From Pyropia haitanensis (taxonomy: Eukaryota; Rhodophyta; Bangiophyceae; Bangiales; Bangiaceae): a DNA stretch of 64,000 bases. Shown piece after piece: positions 34,465-45,937 of the stretch (position 1 is the first letter of the stretch; the number at the start of each line of letters is the position of its first letter). A program made the translations under genes and the position numbers. The notes below the pieces were generated by a model. That model was given only the letters and a program-made list of their open reading frames with translations. It was not told the DNA's origin and searched no databases. The stretch is from NCBI GenBank assembly GCA_008729055.1, contig SDUX01000006.1, positions 567,501 to 631,500 on the forward strand. Reading direction: 5' to 3'.

Positions 34465-34890
34465 CCCGCGGACCGCCGCGACGGCTTGGGACGGTGGCAC
34501 GCCGCCACTGCCGACGGCGGTGCTGCTGCCACCGCCCGACTGGGCCACCCCCTCTGCGTGCAGCACCGTGTCGGACGAGGCGCGGCCGCCGCCGCCAAGG
34601 GCGGCAGCCGCCGCAGCGGCGGCGGCCGCCGCCGCCACGTCCGCGGCGGCGCTCGACGGCGCCCTCCGCACCGTTGCGCTGTGCCGGTTCCGCGCGAAAA
34701 AGGCGGGGCGGGGCGGCAAGCAGGGGGGGGTGGCCCCGCGGACGCGCCCGCCGCCGCCGCGCCGGCGGCGGGTGGCCGCCGCGGCCCGCCGCGGGGGGCG
34801 GCGCGGCGGGGTATCGCCAAGGTGCGGCCACGGCGGAATGGGCGGTTTGTCAAGGTCCCGCCGGTTGGGGAGGGGAGGAGAGGGCTGTAG
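33212..34890 (+). CDS. CCT-motif (CONSTANS/TOC1-type) nuclear protein with 11-aa tandem repeat
   Basis: From MTTSAPLLQPCWDLGL, an acidic N-terminal region (ADLERLLDDA, DAFDDLLADFL) leads to ten APYVPPPAAAA units plus degenerate copies. A Pro/Ala/Val middle with SPLWAPPPP and WDGGTPPLPTAVLLPPPDW follows. At the end, ALCRFRAKKAGR (about 34676) matches the first half of a CCT motif (consensus L-RFR-KR--R). RRGIAKVRPRRNGRFVK (34806-34860) matches the second half (RK--A--RPR--GRFVK). CCT motifs mediate nuclear import and protein/DNA contacts in plant and algal transcriptional regulators. The halves are in different frames, with a run of eight G at 34723-34730 between them, and the KKIRY centre is replaced by Arg/Pro/Ala-rich sequence. 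The motif is therefore divergent or interrupted by a small intron. Stop at 34888-34890. Confidence 0.62.
33547..33903 (+). repeat. 33-bp coding tandem repeat, 11 copies, with 99-bp higher-order period
   Basis: The unit encodes APYVPPPAAAA. Ten copies have APYVPPP, the eleventh has APYAPPP, followed by an APFVLPPP variant. Synonymous variants of the linker (CCGCCG or CCGCCA, GGCC or GGCT, GCG or GCC) recur every three units, so the array also has a 99-bp period. Confidence 0.92.
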
Positions 34891-36747
34891 GGGGGGTGGA
34901 GGCGGGGGTGGGCACCCTTGGTTTTTTTTTTTGTGGGTTGTGTTTTGTACATATGCTGTCGCTGCGGTCGCGTGGTGTGTGTGGTGTGTCTACCTGTACA
35001 TATCCTCTTTTTGTCCGTGGACGTGTCAACCTCTTCTTCTCTCTCTTTGCCACGACGCGGGGCGTCTGTTGCTGTCTACTTCTCCCTCCACGGTCGAAAA
35101 AAGCGCGTGCTTTGCATGCCGCCGCCGCCGCCACCAATGCGCTGTCCCGTCCCCCTGACAATCCGCCCCTCCCGTCGTCGCTACGCGCACAGAGGAGTGG
35201 CTGCCGGTCATGGGGGGGGGGGGTGGGGGCAGGGAAGGCCGGTACCGCTGGTCACGGCGTCGCGGCACCTGACCATGGGCGCAGGACGGTTGTGGTGGCC
35301 GCCGTGGTGCGGTCCACCCGACGGTGGCGGTCGGATCTATGGCGATGGTGGCCGACACAGGGGGCTGCTGCCGTGGCGGTGGGCGCGGCCGCCGCGGCGG
35401 CGCGTGCGCGCGGCGGAGGGTGCGGAGCGGCAGAGTACGAGGAGGGCGAGCGGGGAGGGGAAAGGCTGGCGCGGGCAGTGGGCGGAGGGGGGACACCACA
35501 GCCGCGTCCACCGCCATTGCGACGGCCGCCGCCGCCGCCGTCAGCGGCCACCCCCCCCTGCAGCGCAACGACGGCGGCGGTCCATGGCGGGCGGCGGTTG
35601 GGGCGGGCGGGCGGGAGCCGTGCCCGCGCGGCGGCGCGCCGCGACCGCGGCGGCGCAACCAGAACCCGCCGCGGCGGCCCGCGACGGCCGGCGGCGCGCG
35701 ACCGCGGCGGCCCGCGTTGCGGACGGCACCCCCCGCCGCCGGCCGCGTGCTGGGGTGCGCCGTCCGTGCCGCCGCCGCCGCCGCCGCGGCGGCCACCCCC
35801 GGCGGCGGGGCGGGGGTGGCCGCGGCGGTCCGCCCGTCGGCGCCGCCCGCCGCCGCGCGCGGCGGTGGAGTGCCGTGCACAGCCGCGTGGCGCCGCCGCC
35901 GGCGGCGGCCGCCACCCGGCCGGCACCGCGGCGGCGCGCCGCGCCGCGGGCGCACCGCGTCCCGCCGGCGGCGGCCGCCGGCGGCAGCGGCGGCGGCCGC
36001 CGGCGCGGGTGGCGGCGGATCCTTCCCCGCGGCGGGGGGGGGAGGGGGGCGGCGGCCTGGCGAGGCGTGCCTATACCCCCCCCCCGCCCCCCCCCCCCCA
36101 CCCCTCCCCCCACTCCATCGAGCCGTCGACCCGCTGCGCCCTGCTGTCGCTGGGCATGCATGCATCGTCCATGGCGGATCCGTCGAGCGGGCGAGCCGCC
36201 TACGTGTTCTCGCCGCGGGGGAAGGCAAGCGTGGGGGGGGTGGGGGAGGGGGGGGGGGGGGGGGGAAGAGGGGTAGACGCGTCATCACCGGGGGGGGGGG
36301 GGGGGGGTGGAAGGAGCGGGACGGCCGCACCAGAGGGGGCGGCGGCTGGCCGCCAACGCCGACGCGGCCGGCCGGCCGCCCCGCCGGCCGGCCGGCCGCC
36401 CCGCCGGCCGGCCGGCCGCCCAGCCGCCCCCACCGGCGGGCCGCCCGCCATGCCCCTCCATCCCGCCGCGGCGGCGGCCAGCCGCCACCCCGTCCCGTGC
36501 CGCGGCGCCCCCCCCCCGCCGCCGCCGCGCCACGCCGCGGCCGCCGGTCGCCGCGGCAGCGCGGGTGGCCCCCCCCCCCCCCCCCCTCCCTTCCACCCCC
36601 CGTCGGCCGACGCCGGCCGCCACCGGCCGGGCCGACCCCCCCCCCCCCCGCCCCGGGCAGCGGCCGACGCGCGCCGCGTGGTCGCCGCCGGCCGCCCGCC
36701 GCGGCCACCCCCGCCCCGCCGCCGGGGGTGGCCGCCGCGCGCGCGGC

Positions 36748-36802
<55 letters not shown>

Positions 36803-38700
36803 ACGCCCGCCGCGCGGCTGCCGGCCGGTGGGGGTGGGGGTGTGGTGTGGAGGGGGGGGCGCCGGTGGCGCGTGAGGGGCGGCGGTCGTCGCGGCGGGGG
36901 GGGAAGGGGGTTGGGAGGGGGGGGAAGGGGGGGGGGGGGGGTGGGCGGGGGGGTCGACCGGTACTGCTGGGTGCTCGCGGCCGCACCGGCGGGCGCTCCC
37001 AACCCCCCCACCCCCCCCAATCCGCCGCCGCGGCGGTCCCCACAACGACCACCGCCGCCGCCACCGCCGCCGCCACGGTGGTGCCGTCCCGCCATTGCCA
37101 CCAGCGTGGGCCGGCCGGCAGCCGCCGCCGGCGGTGGCACCGCCGCCCCGCGCGCGGCGGCGGCGGCGCGGCGGGTGGCGTCTACCCACCGCCGGCGGGG
37201 GACGGGCGGCGGTGGCCACGCCGGCCGCCGGGGGGGGGGTTGCCCCGTCAGCGACTGCCGCCGCCGCCGCCGCGGCGGCACACGCACGCCACGCCGCGTG
37301 TACCCGTGCGGTCGGGGGGGGGGGGGGGGGGGGGGGGGGGACTAGGGCGTCTGCGCCGCCGACCGCCCGCCCCCGCGGGTTTGGGCGGCGGCGCCGGCGG
37401 CGGCGGCGCGTCCCTGGGTGGCCGCCGTCCTTGTCGGCGGCACCCGCGGCGGGTGGCGCCCCCGCCGTCACCGCCGTCGGGTCACCGCCGCCGCCACCAC
37501 CACCACCGCCGCCGCCGCCGCCGCCACCGCCGGCCGCCGCCACTGGCGTGGCGGCAGCCGCGGCGGCCGCCGCTGGCCGGCGTTGCCGTCCCCACCAGCG
37601 TCCGCCGCGCCGTCGTGGGCTTCCCCGGTAGTCGCGAGGGGGCGGGGGGGGGGCGGGGGGGGGGGGGGGGGGAGGAGGAGGACGCGGCGTCTCGAATGGG
37701 CAATGGACGGCGGGGACGGGCGTGTGGTGTGGCTGGCCATGTGGGGAGGGGCGACGGCGGGCGGGGGGGCGGGGGGGGGGGGGGGGGGGGGGGCGGTGCG
37801 CCCGGGGGAGGGGGGTGACACGCGTCGCCGCTAGCTAGGAGGCGGCCGCCCCCGATTGGGCCGACGCCGCACGCCGGCCGGCGGCGTCTGGCGACGGCGG
37901 GACGCCCCCCCCCCCGACGGCGGACGCGGCGTCGCCGACGCACCACCCGCCACGCACACGCCGTCGCGGCGGTGAAGACGGCCGCCGCCAGACGGCGCCG
38001 TCGCGGGGTGCCGCGCCGCGGCGCGGGCGGCCCGTCGCGGCGGGCGTGGGCGGGGGGGGGGGGGGGTGCCCGCGCCGCGCGTCTGCCCGCCGCCCGCACG
38101 GGGTGGGCGCACACCGCGGTGTGGCGGGACGCCGCCGCCGCCGCCGCCGCCGCCGCTGCCGGCGGTGTGGGTACCCGCTGTGGCGGTGGCGGCCGCTGCG
38201 CCACGGGGGGGGGGGGGACGTGCGCACTGGCGGCGCGCGCGGTCGGTGCGGCGTCCGCGGCGCGGCCGGGGTCGCGTCGGCCACCGCGGTGGGGCGGCGT
38301 TGGCGTTGGGAGTTTTGGGGTGCCCACAGGCGGGCGGCAGAGCCGAGGCGGTGCCGCCAGTGGGGGGGGGGCCGTGACGGTTGCGGTGGGGGGCGCCCGT
38401 CTCGGCACCGGCTGCTCGCCGCCGTCACGGCCGGCGCCGCCAGCGACGCGGCGGGCGGCGGGGAGAGGCGGGCCGTCGTCGCTGGCGGGCGCGTAGCGAT
38501 GGCCGACAGAGCGTCCGTCGTGGTCCCAAACCCAAAGTGGCAGGTGGTGGGAGGGAGGGACCGTGCCCAAAGGCGACAAAGGTTGGTCGGCGTGGCGTGG
38601 CTACGGCCGAGCGGGTGTGCACGGCGCAGGTGGGGATGCGTCGGGGTCGTCTACTAGCAGGCGGCGGCACCACGGACAAGCGGGTCAAGGGATCACGACC
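34891..38700. other. 3' untranslated-like region, then homopolymer/GCC-rich DNA
   Basis: 34911-35160 is T-rich with milder composition and probably the 3' untranslated region of the CCT-motif gene. 35330-38450 is extreme: GGC/GCC arrays (36750-36800), G runs (36236-36263, 36291-36307, 37314-37340, 37772-37792), C runs and GGCCGGCC palindromes (36365-36425). Very long Arg/Ala/Gly/Pro frames exist on both strands simultaneously and are not credible genes. Confidence 0.55.
34946..35002 (+). promoter_or_regulatory. Two UGUACAUA (Pumilio-type) sites in the 3' region
   Basis: TGTACATA occurs at 34946-34953 and 34995-35002, about 60 and 105 bases past the stop of the CCT-motif gene, in T-rich DNA. 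UGUANAUA is the established core bound by PUF-family RNA-binding proteins. Function here is inferred from position and duplication. Confidence 0.4.
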
Positions 38701-39912
38701 GCGCAGTGCCTGCTAAACCGTCTCAAAAAATTCTTGCTTTTCCTTTGCTTGGGCCGGCCCGCAAGCAGTTGTCACCGTCTGTTTCGACAGTGTGAGCCCC
38801 GATTTTTCTCAGTTTTTTTGTTTTTCATTTACATGGGTGCCTTTCGGTCCATCGACGGAGTTCATCTCATACGGACAGAAGCGCATGGAGCTCAGCTGTC
38901 TGGCCATAGAAAATCACCGATGGCGACGGACCGAAACGCTTCACTGCAGGGCTCCGTGCAATCCGCACCTTGGGACGTTTGCAATGACCGCAAGGTGGCT
39001 TGTGGTCGCCGCAAACCATCTTGCGGAGTCGCCTCTGCATGGGCCATTGCGGCGAAAATCTCCCGCACTCTGCGGGGCCCGGTGGTAAGAAAAGTGACGT
39101 CTAGGCAGACGCCTTGACGAGGCGCTTGACGACCCGGCTTGGGCGGATGGCGTAGCGCGAAGGGGTGGCACCCTCTTCCTCCCCCCCCCCCCTCCACTCC
39201 GCTCAACCGCTTCTCTGCCCGCAGGTAGCCCCCTTACCTTTACTCCCCCACGCCCGTCCGCTCTCCCCCCGTTCTCGTCCGTGGGGGTCGCAGTGATGAC
39301 GGCTCTTTGGGGCGCTGCGGAGCGGCAGCCACTGCAGGCTGTGGTAACTGGTAACGGTGGCGCTGTGCGGGGATGGTGCCCGCCGTCAACTTCGCTTCAG
39401 CCGATAGTAGCTCCCTCTCCCGCCTCCCCCTTCCCTCAGCACGCCTCCGCTTCCCCCTCGCTCTCGACGGTAGGTATCGCCACGGAAGCGGCATCCACTG
39501 AGGCGTAGAAGCCGGACCCTGATTGCCTGCGGCAGGAGGTGGAAATACTCCGCCTTGAGGTGTGCGGCTCGACTGCGGTGCTGTTGCAGGTAAACGAGCA
39601 GCTACTGTCTCAGCGGAAGAGCGAGAACCCGGCGCTGGTCCAGGTAGCCAGGACGGCCCAGGGCTTCGAACACCTGTTCCGTCCTGGTCTCTGATTGGGT
39701 ACGCTGCGACGGTCGTTGACCGTCGCCGCGTGGGAGATTTCCGCAAAGGGTCGCGCAAGAATGGCTGACTTGCGGAACAAGCAGACTCCACAGAAAAATC
39801 TTGCTTGTCCCGCAGACTGGCTTGCGTGAAAGCAAGGTCCGACGCAAGCCCGCAAGGGGCACCGCAACCGAAAAAGCAGGTTTTTTTTGAGACGGTTTAG
39901 CAGGCACTGCGC
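38701..39912. mobile_element. Element C: non-autonomous TIR DNA transposon, 1.2 kb
   Basis: Perfect 30-bp terminal inverted repeats begin GCGCAGTGCCTGCTAAACCG and run on to a TCTC-A6 tail. Less exact subterminal similarity (CTTGC, GCGGGC, GCAAGC motifs) follows. The interior is milder in composition than the flanks and has a C/T-rich stretch (39180-39260). No transposase frame is visible, so it needs a partner in trans. Its terminal motif TGCT-AAACCG is shared with element A. Confidence 0.85.
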
Positions 39913-40658
39913 CGTGCCGTGCCGCACGAGTGGTGGGACGGCCGTGTGTGTACGTAGAATACAGCACGTTTTCACTGTACACGTACGATGGGCTCGGCCA
40001 TAATTCGAACGAGCAATGCATGCCAAATTTTCTAAAAATAGTAGTTATATCGACACGTGTGTAAGTATAGAACGCGTATACCCTGTGCACGTGTTGCCTG
40101 GATCGGATGTGGCGAGCCTTTCGGCGAATTTGTCGTCCCGATGTCGAAACCTGAATAAATTCGTACGTTGTCCTGGTCACGGGATCACGAGCTTTGTGCC
40201 GTGCGAGCGGAGACACTCGGCGGCTCCCGCCGCGGCCACCCGACCGCCGTCCTCGTCATCTGCCCCGCCGTCGCTGTGCGCGCGGGCGCTGCGCAGAGGG
40301 AACGGGGGGCGCGCCTCCCCCCCTCCCCCCACAGGGGGAGGGGGGGGGGAGGGACGGGGGACACGCCCCCTGTCCCTCGCGGAGGCGACGGGGGGGGGAG
40401 GGGGGGACTGGTCGCCGACCCTCCACCCGCCCCCCCCCGCCGTCGCCCGCCGCTGGCCACGCCGCCCCGTCGCCGCCGCCGCGCGGCCGGGTGCGTGCCC
40501 TTTTAGCGCGCCCGCGGCGGCTTGGCGCTGCCGCCCCCCCCCCCACCGGCGTGGCCGCCCCCCCCTCGCCGCGGTCCCCCCTCCCCACTGTCGCCCCTCC
40601 GTCCCTGTGCAGCGCGTGAGGGTCGCCCCGGTCGGTTGGCCGTCGCGGCGACCACCCC
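39913..40658. other. Intergenic region upstream of the propeller-like gene
   Basis: 39913-40190 is unusually AT-rich for the window (TTCTAAAAATAGTAGTTATA, AATAAATTCG) and may be promoter or part of a larger insertion. 40190-40658 is GC-rich with C and G runs, and leads to the ATG at 40659. No gene seen. Confidence 0.4.
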
Positions 40659-42153
40659 ATGGGCCACCGCCGGTGCCCGCCGCACCGCCGCCTCCTTTCC
40701 GCCGCCGCGGCGGCGGTGGTGGTGGTGGTGGTGGCGGCGGGGACCCCCCCCCAGCGCCACTGGGGCGTCGTCGCGGTGCTGCCGCCGCGTCGACCACCCG
40801 GCGCGGACGGCACCCGCCCCGCCGCGGTCGTCTCCCGCCCGCCGCTGCTCGTCACCCACGCGGACGCAACGTACGGTACGCCCACGCGGCGGCTGACGAC
40901 GAGCGCCGCGCCCAATGAGTTTACGCCCATCCTCCGGGCGGGCCTGCAGGTCGAGCACCCCGCCGGTGGCTGGGTGCTCACCTACACCGCGTTTAGCGCG
41001 TCCCTCCACGAGCACCGGGTGGAGGTGGTGCGGCGGTCCGACGGGCAGCCGCGGTCGCCGCCGCTCTTCCCCCGTGGGGGGATGCCCCACTGGGCCGTCG
41101 GCGGGGGCGGGCCGGCCACGCCGCCGCCGCCGCCGGCGGTCGTCTTTTTCCGCGGCCGCGGCGGGTCGGACCGGTCGCTCGAGCTCCGCACCGTCGACGT
41201 TGCGTCTGGGGCGGTCACGGACGTGGCGCCGCCGCGGTCGGCCGACACGGAGCGGGGCGGGGTGGCGGACGCGCTGTTCGCGGCGCACCCCAAGGCGTAC
41301 CTGGAGCACTGGCGGGTGGCCTACCCGAGCCGCGACGGCCGCCGCTACGCGTGGTGGACCGACGCTGGCGGCGCCGCCGCGGCGGTGCGTGGCGTGGCGG
41401 TCCTCGACGTGCGACCGCGCCGGCCGACGCTGGTCGGCGCGCGCTTTGCGTGGCCCGCCGCCCGCGGCCGGGTGGTTGCCGCGCGCATCACGCCGAGCGG
41501 GCGGGCGGTGCTCGTCCAGTTTGACCCCGCCGGCGTGTACGTCTATGACGCGGCGCTGTCCGACGGCGGCCGCCGCGTCATGGCCACCCGCCTCCTCACC
41601 GACGACGCGGCGGACGTGATGGTCGCCGCCGCCACCGGCCACGACACGCTCGTCGGCATCAACGACGACGCGGCCGGCACGGCGGCCGACGCGGGCTGGG
41701 TAGTCGCGGTGGACCTGGTCAGCCTCGCGCGGTCGCCGCTCTTCCCCCTCCCCCGCGACGGCGGCGGCGGCGGCGGCCACCCGCGGGTGGCCGTGTCGGC
41801 CCAAGCGTACGGCCGGCCCGGCTGGCTCCTCCTCTCTGCCGACCCGTGCGCCGCGGCCGACGGGGACTGGCTGTGCGGCAAGGTCGTGGCGATGGACGCC
41901 GCCTCCCGGCGGGTCGTGCCGCTCGCCGCGACCGGCGCGTGTGCGGGGCGGCGGGATCTGCCGGCCGCGGCGGCAACGGCGAATGTGGACCTCAGCCGCG
42001 TCTACTATGCGGGGCCGTCGGGCCGCTGCCGGGGGGAGATGGAGCTGTTTGAACTGAGTGTGGGGGGGCGGTTGGGGGGGGGGGTGGGGGGGGGGTGGCG
42101 GTGGCGGTGGAGGTGGCGGGGGGGGGGCGCCCCCGCCACCGCCACCGCCACCG

Positions 42154-42185
<32 letters not shown>

Positions 42186-42267
42186 GCCGCCGCCGACGGC
42201 GCCGCCGCCGCCGAGCACCGGCCGCGGGGTGCCGACCGGGGACCTCAACGTGGGGATTGCCATCTAG
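40659..42267 (+). CDS. Secreted beta-propeller-like protein, about 535 aa
   Basis: MGHRRC is followed by a hydrophobic core (LLSAAAAAVVVVVVAAG), a signal peptide, then HWGVVAVLPP. The body is a chain of short strands with dipeptide spacing typical of propeller (PD40/TolB-like) blades: PHWAVGGGG, RSLELRTVDVASGAVTDV, RRYAWWTDAGG, VRGVAVLDVRPRRPTLVG, GRAVLVQFDPAGVYVYDA, GWVVAVDLVSLARSPLFPL, GWLLLSADPC, GKVVAMDAASRRVVPLAATG and SRVYYAGPSG. These look like repeated surface readouts rather than an enzyme motif. Four cysteines fall in the last 130 residues before the repeat tail (DPCAAADGDWLCG and others). G runs at about 42062-42130 shift the frame; the alternative frame ends DLNVGIAI and stops at 42265-42267. 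The propeller fold is inferred from pattern; function is unknown. Confidence 0.68.
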
Positions 42268-42425
42268 TAGCCGCCGCCCGTCGACGCGGCGGCCGCCGCC
42301 CGGGCTGCCGCCGCGCCGCGCGCGCGCGGCGCGCGCCGCCGCCCCGCCCGCCGCGTCGCGGCCGTCTGCGCAGACGTTCCACCGCGGGCGGTCGCCGCGC
42401 GGACGGCCGCCGCCGCCGTGCGCCT

Positions 42426-44212
42426 GCGCAGTGGGCCTTGTTGCGGGATCCACTTCAAGCGCTTATCAAGAGCAGAACCTTGCAGAAATCACGATCCAGG
42501 GCGATCATGTAGTGCCCTTGAGACCCCGTAGAGGCCGATTTCTTGCAGAAAACGTGATAAACCTTGAAGTCAGTATGACTACGTGCTCGGTCGTGGGGTT
42601 GCGACACACCACAAGGTGCGTCTCAGTGCGGGCTACACAGTGATGTACTGAACGATGACGACCACGCAGGTCTTGACCCATTGTTCAAGGTTAATCAAGT
42701 TTTCTTCAAGTGCTAATGCACACAGCTCTCGCGCCGCATTTGCTTCGTTATTTGTCGTCTCTTCACCGGGTAACTCCGATCGATTGACTGGGTCGTTGCG
42801 GCGAGCGAGGTACTCCTCATGAGTGGGAGAGGCGCCGACTGACACGACTGCCCAACCGGCAGGAGAGGGCTGCCGAGGAGAGGCGGGCTGTGTCGGGCGG
42901 CGGCGGCTGCGAGCCGAGCCGCAGGGCGGCGGCGGCTGCGCGCCGAGCCCCTTATCTACGACCCCGCCGCTCCTCCGTTCTCCCTCCCGCCGGGCCGGCA
43001 CGTCCGTCGTCTTTCGCGCCTCCCACCATCCTCCCTGCGCCCGTACCGCTGACGCACATCTTGTCGTCTTTCGTGGGCCACTCGGCCCCGCTCATGCTGG
43101 ACATGTGCGGGGTGTGTACATTGTATTTTATCGTTTGTTTATCTTGGCCGCAACCCAAACGAATAAACACACTGTCAATGGCTACATGCGGCGTCGTGCT
43201 TGCGTCTCTGTTAAAGCGTGATCACGCTCTCCGAATAGAAGTACAGCATCGACAAGAGCTTGTAGCCCCCGTTTCACCTCAAAATTCCCATATTTCTTGG
43301 ATTGTATCCCGGCATTTATGCAGCTCGCCGGAGTTGATCACATGAGGCGCACGCCGTATCTCGGCGGCCTGCAGATCTTCCTGAGAGTTTTTTTTTTTTT
43401 AATTACGCGGTACAGTACGTTCCCAACCGTCGGCTTGCTTCTCTCCGACGACACTGACAGGCACCCGAAGCACTTGCGTGTACATCAGGGTACCTGTTGA
43501 CCGCGACGTGAGCAACCGAACACGGTAACGACCATGTCATGGAGCGAAAGGAAGTGGGTATGCGGAACTTCAGGAGCTGCGTACGGCTCCAACTCCATGC
43601 ACCTCATACACGCCAACGTTCTGGAGCGTTCGTGCTAAAAGATCCCCCAGCGGTCGGTGCTCTGGTCTGGCTCACAACATTGGTGTTGTGACAAGATTTT
43701 CTTTCTCGTTGTGCTGGTGGAACAAGAGGGAGGACATCAGGGGGGGTGCGGGGGACACGGCGGCGAGCTATCATGGACAATATGCGTTGGCTTGAAATAC
43801 ACTGTGACGTTCGTGTGGCTGGTGGTGTCACCGAAGCACGTGGTGCGGATGAAGATTGTAGACGGGCCTGTTTGTGTCTTCCGATGCGCTTCGTCCGGCG
43901 TCATAAGCCGGGTCATGGAGAGGGATTGTCGGCCACTCAGGGATGGCCTTCGTGGTCCCCGCAAGGACTGTGATGGAGATTTACCGAAACTTGACAGCCA
44001 ATTGGATGCTCCATAGTAGGGAACCCATCACCTCCCTTCAATATACTTTACCGTATTTGTCAACCTTTTAAGTGTGAGGATCGGCCTCTAATCCACTCAG
44101 TTGGGGCGGCGGCCGCCGCGGCGCGTGCGACCACTTCAAGGAAAAGCAAGGTTTGTTCAAGCCCTTCCGGCTTGAGCGCTTGACGTGGATCCCGGTTTAA
44201 GCACCACTGCGC
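42426..44212. mobile_element. Element A: non-autonomous TIR DNA transposon, 1.8 kb
   Basis: The left end starts GCGCAGTGG and has CGGGATCCAC-TCAAGCGCT within 45 bases. The right end is its inverted complement (GCGCAGTGGTGCTTAAACCG, then GGATCCACGTCAAGCGCT). Three blocks are shared at high identity with element B: 42426-42745, 43215-43495 and 43893-44212. Composition is far less GC-rich than the flanking genes. No transposase found. It lies 158 bases after the propeller-like gene. Confidence 0.9.
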
Positions 44213-44365
44213 TGCGGCCGGCGCGGCGAGGTGCCCGCCGCCGCGGCGGCGGTGCCCGGGTGGCCAAAAAAAAAAACCGTAAAAAATGGATTTAACAAAA
44301 AGGCGGCCACAAGCAACGCCAGAGATCAGGGGGTCGCCGCGCGGTCCGTGCGTGCCGCGCGTGCT

Positions 44366-45659
44366 GCGCAGTGGATCTATCACCCTGTACCCACATTTTC
44401 GCGCATCGGGCCCCAACCGGCCGTGTTCAGCCGTGCAAGGTCGCCCTGGGGCCCCGTGAGGGGGGTTTTTCGTGCAAAAAAGCTGTCGTGGCGGCGCTAC
44501 GAGCTGGGGACAGACCAGAAAGTTTCTTTTTCTCCACCTCGACCATAAGGACGACGAAGTCGTTCTCGTCATGTAAGAAGTATAGTTGTCTCGGATGTCC
44601 CCAGGGAGATACGTTTTTCCAAACACGGATTTGCACTTTTCTTGTAACACGGAACGTGCACGGCCTGACATTTTCGACTCGCACGTTCCTTGCGCGTTCG
44701 ATCCATGTTTGACATCACAAGCGGAAGGTGCTGATAAATACAAGGCGCTTGCAAAGACGCGAGCACCCAGATGTTCTTCCAAACTCTTTTCGTGCCCCGA
44801 GGTGTGTCGCGTGCCTCGAAAGATGGCCGTACTCGCACGGGACGACGCTCTCCCCCCCTTCCATCCCCCCCCCCTTCCACTCTCCCCCCCTTCCACCCTC
44901 CCCACCGCACGCTTCCCCCGACACTCCCTGCGTGTCGTCACACCTGCAGACCCACGTTGGGGCCTGGGTGCATCGAAGGAGTCTGTGAACATTGGTAGTT
45001 GATGTGTGGGGGGGTGTATAGCCCCGCGTCATGGTCGTCCCCAGTGCCGCCGAACACCACAGTCGCCTCGGCTGTCGCGGGTCATCCACATTAGTTGGAC
45101 TCCCGGCCATCTGGTTGCAATGCCAGCCGCGATGGGGGTCGTGAGGCGTCTAGGTGCACGCGGCGAGGCCCCCGTCGGCATGTGGGTCGTAGAGCGCCAA
45201 TGGTGGGGCGTAGGCGGTGGACGCGGCCAAGGGGGTGGCTGTGGGTAGGTGGTCTAAGACAGTGGCGTCGTGTGGGGGTGGTCTGTGTGTCCATCGAGGT
45301 TCGTCGCTGTCTCGTCAAGCCAGTTCCTTGTTCGGATGTGTGCCACTGCGCGACAAGAGTGTGGGGCATTGTTCGGCAGAGCAACCAAAATTCTGTACGA
45401 TGGGAACGAGCGACACACTTACTGTGTGCAGTGTTGCACTGGCAAACACTTGCGCGTCGATTTCGCGTGGCGCCATGTTATCCAAACATGGATCTGCATT
45501 TTTGCGCTGCACTCGGATGCCGGAAACGTGCACCGCCGCGATTTCGACCTCCGTCGGGCGAGGCGCCGCGAGGGCCAAATGTCGGCCCAAACACGCTTTT
45601 GCACGTGCATGCATCGACAATCGGCGAAAATAAGGTACAGGGTGATAGATCCACTGCGC
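44366..45659. mobile_element. Element D: non-autonomous TIR DNA transposon, 1.3 kb
   Basis: Ends are GCGCAGTGGATCTATCACCC, then TGTACC, at the left, and the inverted complement at the right. Weaker inverted similarity extends about 100 bases inward. The interior contains diverged direct repeats (44608-44690 and 45477-45552: TCCAAACA-GGAT-TGCA, then ACGTGCAC and TTTCGAC). It ends about 280 bases before the MFS start codon. No transposase recognised. Confidence 0.87.
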
Positions 45660-45937
45660 TGCCGGCGCAGCACGCCCGCCCGCCCCAACTCGGTCCGCCG
45701 TGGCCCGCGCCGCGTTCCACGCCGCGCCGCGGCCGCCGCGGCCGCGCCGCGTCATTGCCGACGCACCGCGCGACGGCGGCCGCCCGTCGCGGTTCCCCCC
45801 CCCCCCCCACGCCCCATCACCCGCCGCCCTCGCCCGCCGCCGCCGCCACCGCCGCCGCCCGCTGTTCCCCCCCCCCCCCCCCCCCCTCGGCGGTGCTGGC
45901 CCGCCGCCGCCGCCGCCACTGCCGGCGGCACGCGACG

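Noticed and set aside
35026..37820. Very long open frames on both strands between the CCT gene and element C
   Set aside because: Same reason: homopolymer and GCC/GGC DNA with no protein-like segment.
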